DNA from: an uncultured Acetatifactor sp.
GTDB lineage: Bacteria; Bacillota; Clostridia; Lachnospirales; Lachnospiraceae
Length of the DNA stretch: 64,000 nucleotides
NCBI GenBank assembly: GCA_910587555.1
Contig: CAJULV010000007.1
Span: 1-64,000, forward strand
Direction of reading: 5' to 3'
Shown: piece by piece, positions 61,300-64,000 of the stretch
Layout of the letters: each line of letters opens with the position of its first letter
How positions within the stretch are numbered: the first letter of the stretch is position 1
Program-made: the position numbers and the translations under genes
Notes under the pieces: generated by a model
What the model saw: the letters and a program-made list of their open reading frames with translations, nothing else
What the model was told of the DNA's origin: nothing
Databases searched by the model: none

Positions 61300-62847
61300 T
61301 CACCTGTGCGGCTGCGCTCCACTCGTTAAGCCGGAACGCTTTTCATCCTCCGCCTCATCCTTACTCAGAGCCGCTCCGTGGGCCGCGCTTTCCCCTGCTT
61401 TTTCCATGACGCTTCCCTCATCCCGCCCTGTGCCATCCTCCTTTTCTTCCGTCCTGTCCGGAATCACAAAGTGAATAGAGGTCCCCTTCCCCAGCGTACT
61501 CTCGATAACCAGCTCGCTGTCATGCAGGCGCAGAATCTCCACACACAAAGCCAGGCCCAGCCCCGCGCCGTTTTTACTGCGGGATCGGGACTTATCCACC
61601 ATATAGAAAGCCTCCGTGACCTTTTTCAGCTCCTCCCGGGGAATGCCCACCCCGTGGTCCCGGACACAGAAGGTATAGGAATCCTCCGTCCGCTTTCCCA
61701 GGACTTCCACCAAATCTCCCTCTCCGGAAGCCTTGCAGGCATTGTCCACCAGGTTCAGCAGCACGGATTTCAGCAGATTGGACTCCGCGCACACCGTCCC
61801 CGCGCCGAAGGCAATCCGAATCTTCTGTTCCGTATTTCCGGAAAACATGCTCTTCAGATACTCGAAAAGGCTCTTTGCCGCCACCGGCTGACGCTCTATG
61901 GTATCCCGCCTGGTAACGATGATGTCAAGCAGCCGGAAAGACATGTTTTCCAGACGTTTTCCCTCTGTATAGATATAATTCGCAGATAAAAAATGTTTCT
62001 CCTCGTCCAGCTTCCTGGAACGCAGCAAATCCGCGTAACCGATAATTGCGGTCAGCGGCGTCTTCAGTTCATGGGCAAACGCGGCAATAAAGTCCTCCCT
62101 GGCCCGAACCTCCTCCTGAAGCTCCCCTATGGTTCCCTCCAGCGCATTCGCCATGCTGTTGAAATCCGTGGTCAGCTGTCCCAGTTCGTCATGACTGACC
62201 TGCCTTGCCCGGTAGCTGTAGTCCCCCTCCGCCATCTTCCTGGTAGCGCCAGCCAGCAGCCGGATCGGCTTGGTCAGCCATGTACAGATGAAAAACATCA
62301 CCGCCGTACAGCACGCCAGCATGGCAAGCGTAATCCTCCGATACACGGAAAATCCCTGCGCCCGCTCTTCAAATACCTCCGTCACATCCTCCAGCGTCTC
62401 CAGATACAGCATTCTGTCCAGCGCGTTGATAATGCTTCCCGTGTGAACGAAATAATGCTCTCCATGGGGAACCACCTGCCAGATCCTGGTTTCCTCCGTA
62501 ATCTGCTGCAGAAGCTCCGTATCTCCGGGAAAGCCGTCGCTCATATACAGGACTTCCCGCCCTTCATTGGACAGCCGCAGATAGCGGCCGGATTCCCTTC
62601 CGCTGCTCTCCAGCTTTTCCCCGATCTGCTCTACCGCAATATCCTGCAGCACATGATATTGGGTGGGGATATTCAGCGCCGCCGTCTCGAAGGCAAAACG
62701 CAATATGTTGCTGTCATCCAGCGCCTTGGAAACCTCCCGTTCCAGGGAGGTCCGGAATACGGAATTGACAAAAAGATAACCGCTGAGCCCGAACGCGGCC
62801 GCCATGATGATAATGGCTGCCAGCAAAATCTTATATACAAATTTCAT
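61300..62847 (-). CDS. Sensor histidine kinase
   Basis: 515 residues. Two membrane helices (about 5-25 and 172-192, LAMLACCTAVMFFICTWL) around an external sensor loop, HAMP (LTKPIRLLAGATRKMAEGDYSYR), HisKA with phospho-His in FAHELKTPLTAIIGYADLL, and HATPase boxes (NLVDNACKAS, DHGVGIPREEL, GAGLGLALCVEIL). The C-terminal 60 residues are acidic and low-complexity. Directly after the response regulator gene, 2 bases apart, so a classical pair. Confidence 0.95.
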   Translation of the reverse strand: MKFVYKILLAAIIIMAAAFGLSGYLFVNSVFRTSLEREVSKALDDSNILRFAFETAALNIPTQYHVLQDIAVEQIGEKLESSGRESGRYLRLSNEGREVLYMSDGFPGDTELLQQITEETRIWQVVPHGEHYFVHTGSIINALDRMLYLETLEDVTEVFEERAQGFSVYRRITLAMLACCTAVMFFICTWLTKPIRLLAGATRKMAEGDYSYRARQVSHDELGQLTTDFNSMANALEGTIGELQEEVRAREDFIAAFAHELKTPLTAIIGYADLLRSRKLDEEKHFLSANYIYTEGKRLENMSFRLLDIIVTRRDTIERQPVAAKSLFEYLKSMFSGNTEQKIRIAFGAGTVCAESNLLKSVLLNLVDNACKASGEGDLVEVLGKRTEDSYTFCVRDHGVGIPREELKKVTEAFYMVDKSRSRSKNGAGLGLALCVEILRLHDSELVIESTLGKGTSIHFVIPDRTEEKEDGTGRDEGSVMEKAGESAAHGAALSKDEAEDEKRSGLTSGAQPHR

Positions 62848-62849
62848 CC

Positions 62850-63503
62850 TCAGATTTCCAGCCGGTAGCCTATCTTATACACTGCCACCAGGTTCTCCTC
62901 CCAGCCCATTTTCCGGCGCAGTCTCTGGACATGCAGATCCAGCGTGCGGCTGTCTGCCAGGTACTCGTCGCCCCACACTTTTTCATATAGAACTTCACGG
63001 AAAAGCGCAATATTTTTATTGCTGATAAACAGTACCAGCAGACCGTATTCCTTATTGGTCAGCACCACGGGCTTACCCGCCCTGGTCACCTTTCTCGCCT
63101 CCCTGTCCACCACTACGTCCCCGGCCGTCAGGATGCTCTCCGTCTTGTTATAGCGGCGCAGCACAACCTCCACCCGCGCCACCAGTTCCACCATTTCAAA
63201 AGGCTTCACCAGATAGTCCTCTGCCCCCAGCTTCAGGCCCTTCACCTTGTCCTTCACCTCATGCTTTGCCGTGATGAAGATGACAGGCACCTTCAATGGC
63301 CTGATATATTCCATAATGTCAAACCCGTCCGCGCCCGGAAGCATAATATCCAGCAAAATCAGGTCAAAGTTCTCCGCCTCGATGATATCGATGGCTTCCA
63401 GCCCGTCCTGCACCGTCTTACACTGGTATCCGGCCGTGGACAGGTGAATGTCAATCAAATCACAAATAGATTTCTCATCATCCACTATCAGTATCTTAAT
63501 CAT
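62850..63503 (-). CDS. OmpR/PhoB-family response regulator
   Basis: 217 residues from ATG 63503, which overlaps the upstream stop (ATGA), hence coupled translation; a longer frame to 63575 is unsupported. Receiver: ILIVDDEKSICDLIDIHL, phospho-Asp in FDLILLDIMLPGADGFDI, FITAKHE and LVKPFEMVELVARV. Winged-helix output: ILTAGDVVVDREARKVTRAGKPVVLTNKEYGLL and EVLYEKVWGDEYLADSRTLDLHVQRLRRKMG. Partner of the kinase next to it. Confidence 0.96.
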   Translation of the reverse strand: MIKILIVDDEKSICDLIDIHLSTAGYQCKTVQDGLEAIDIIEAENFDLILLDIMLPGADGFDIMEYIRPLKVPVIFITAKHEVKDKVKGLKLGAEDYLVKPFEMVELVARVEVVLRRYNKTESILTAGDVVVDREARKVTRAGKPVVLTNKEYGLLVLFISNKNIALFREVLYEKVWGDEYLADSRTLDLHVQRLRRKMGWEENLVAVYKIGYRLEI

Positions 63504-64000
63504 TCCTCTTTCGGCCACCCCCAATATTCCCTGATAATCCCTACCAGCCCGGCCATGGTGTCTTTTTCCGTACACCGGTAACTCTCCGCGAACCCCTTAT
63601 CCTCCTCGAACCCGTCCGTTCGCTGGTAGTAAATGTCACATTTTGTATCAATCAGCAATTCCCCTTCAGGACCGGAGTAACTGTACCTGGCAAGCACCAC
63701 GATATCCTTCATGCCGTCCCCGTCCATATCCCGGCAGGTCATTCCCTTCAGGGCATAGAGGTTATCATAATCCTCCATGGGCTGGAAGCTCCACACGATG
63801 CTTCCCTGTTCATTCACCAGATAAATCATGAAGATATCATACTCCGCCATCCGTATGATACCCGGCACCACCCACAGCTTTCCCTGCTTCTCAAAATCCC
63901 GGGAATAATGCTGCTCTTCGATAATCCGGAAACCGTTCTCCAGCAGTTCATCCAAAGTCGTAGCCGTATACAGTATCTCCGTGGAATTGCCGTCACGCAC
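63500..64000 (-). CDS. C-terminal part of an FG-GAP/VCBS-like exported protein (partial)
   Basis: 166 residues visible, cut by the right edge, so the start is unknown. A calcium-binding-like MDGDGMKDIVVLARYS stretch recalls FG-GAP/VCBS repeats of exported lipoproteins; the rest (WVVPGIIRMAEYDIFMIYLV, SIVWSFQPMEDYDN) is beta-rich. The stop overlaps the response regulator start by 4 bases, so it belongs to the two-component operon and may be its extracellular sensor or target. Confidence 0.7.
   Translation of the reverse strand: MRDGNSTEILYTATTLDELLENGFRIIEEQHYSRDFEKQGKLWVVPGIIRMAEYDIFMIYLVNEQGSIVWSFQPMEDYDNLYALKGMTCRDMDGDGMKDIVVLARYSYSGPEGELLIDTKCDIYYQRTDGFEEDKGFAESYRCTEKDTMAGLVGIIREYWGWPKEE

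Overview
The window reads as chromosome of a flagellated, low-spore-context Firmicute, most likely a Lachnospiraceae-type Clostridium relative. The support is indirect: a flgM-flgN-flgK late flagellar operon behind a textbook sigma-28 promoter, a thymidylate synthase ThyX, strong AGGAGG-type ribosome sites, DUF1576/DUF1538/DUF2971 membrane and accessory families, a GH51 arabinofuranosidase, a very large hybrid sensor kinase and TatD/NUDIX/PII housekeeping genes. Almost all genes lie on the minus strand. No rRNA, phage, integrase or CRISPR array was seen; one tRNA-Lys(CTT) is present.

Layout. 1-4.1 kb: flagellar genes (flgM, flgN, flgK), thyX and an XRE regulator. 4.1-6.8 kb: divergent MFS sugar transporter and a glycerophosphodiester phosphodiesterase. 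6.8-16.2 kb: a decayed GNAT gene, a heterodimeric ABC exporter, an intracellular GH51 enzyme and an 1130-residue hybrid histidine kinase. 16.4-33.2 kb: a visibly more A+T-rich, tightly packed block of sixteen co-oriented genes that looks like one surface-glycan operon. It encodes a SIS sugar-phosphate isomerase, a pyruvate-type HMGL aldolase fused to a second domain, a KdsC-like phosphatase and a CMP-sugar transferase, i.e. a plausible Kdo-like 3-deoxy-ulosonic acid route without KdsA or NeuB. It also holds a Maf/DUF115-like protein, two paralogous glycosyltransferase-like genes each with a small partner, an acyl-ligase/ACP/WcbI-like set, a methyltransferase, a nucleotidyltransferase-kinase fusion and a CDP-glycerol-transferase-like protein with a propeller-like tail. 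33.3-35.2 kb: a secreted Ala/Ser/Thr-rich protein and a membrane-anchored partner that could be the decorated surface structure.

35.2-37.7 kb is the most unusual stretch: a TnpB-family protein (35768-37090) that keeps its zinc finger but has lost all three RuvC catalytic acids (Ala, Ala, Lys at the three sites), followed by about 400 bases of hairpin-rich non-coding sequence in the position of an omega/guide RNA. This is the signature expected of a nuclease-dead, RNA-guided DNA-binding protein (TldR-like). On its other side are a strong promoter without a gene, flanking direct repeats, and an 18-bp minisatellite that runs into the 3' end of araD.

37.7-45.6 kb: araD and an FGGY kinase (pentose use), a DUF885 peptidase-like protein, Mrr-like, TatD and histidine phosphatase genes, a YcxB-like membrane protein, then tRNA-Lys. 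46.2-64 kb: a permease, DUF1576 membrane protein, UvrD-family helicase, a tandem PII-like protein overlapping a DUF1538 transporter, NUDIX hydrolase, DUF2971 protein, a fused cell-wall amidase/polysaccharide deacetylase with in-frame 96-bp repeats, and a two-component system with a membrane-anchored partner; a further gene runs off the right edge.

All calls are from reading the sequence and recall of family motifs; no database search was run.
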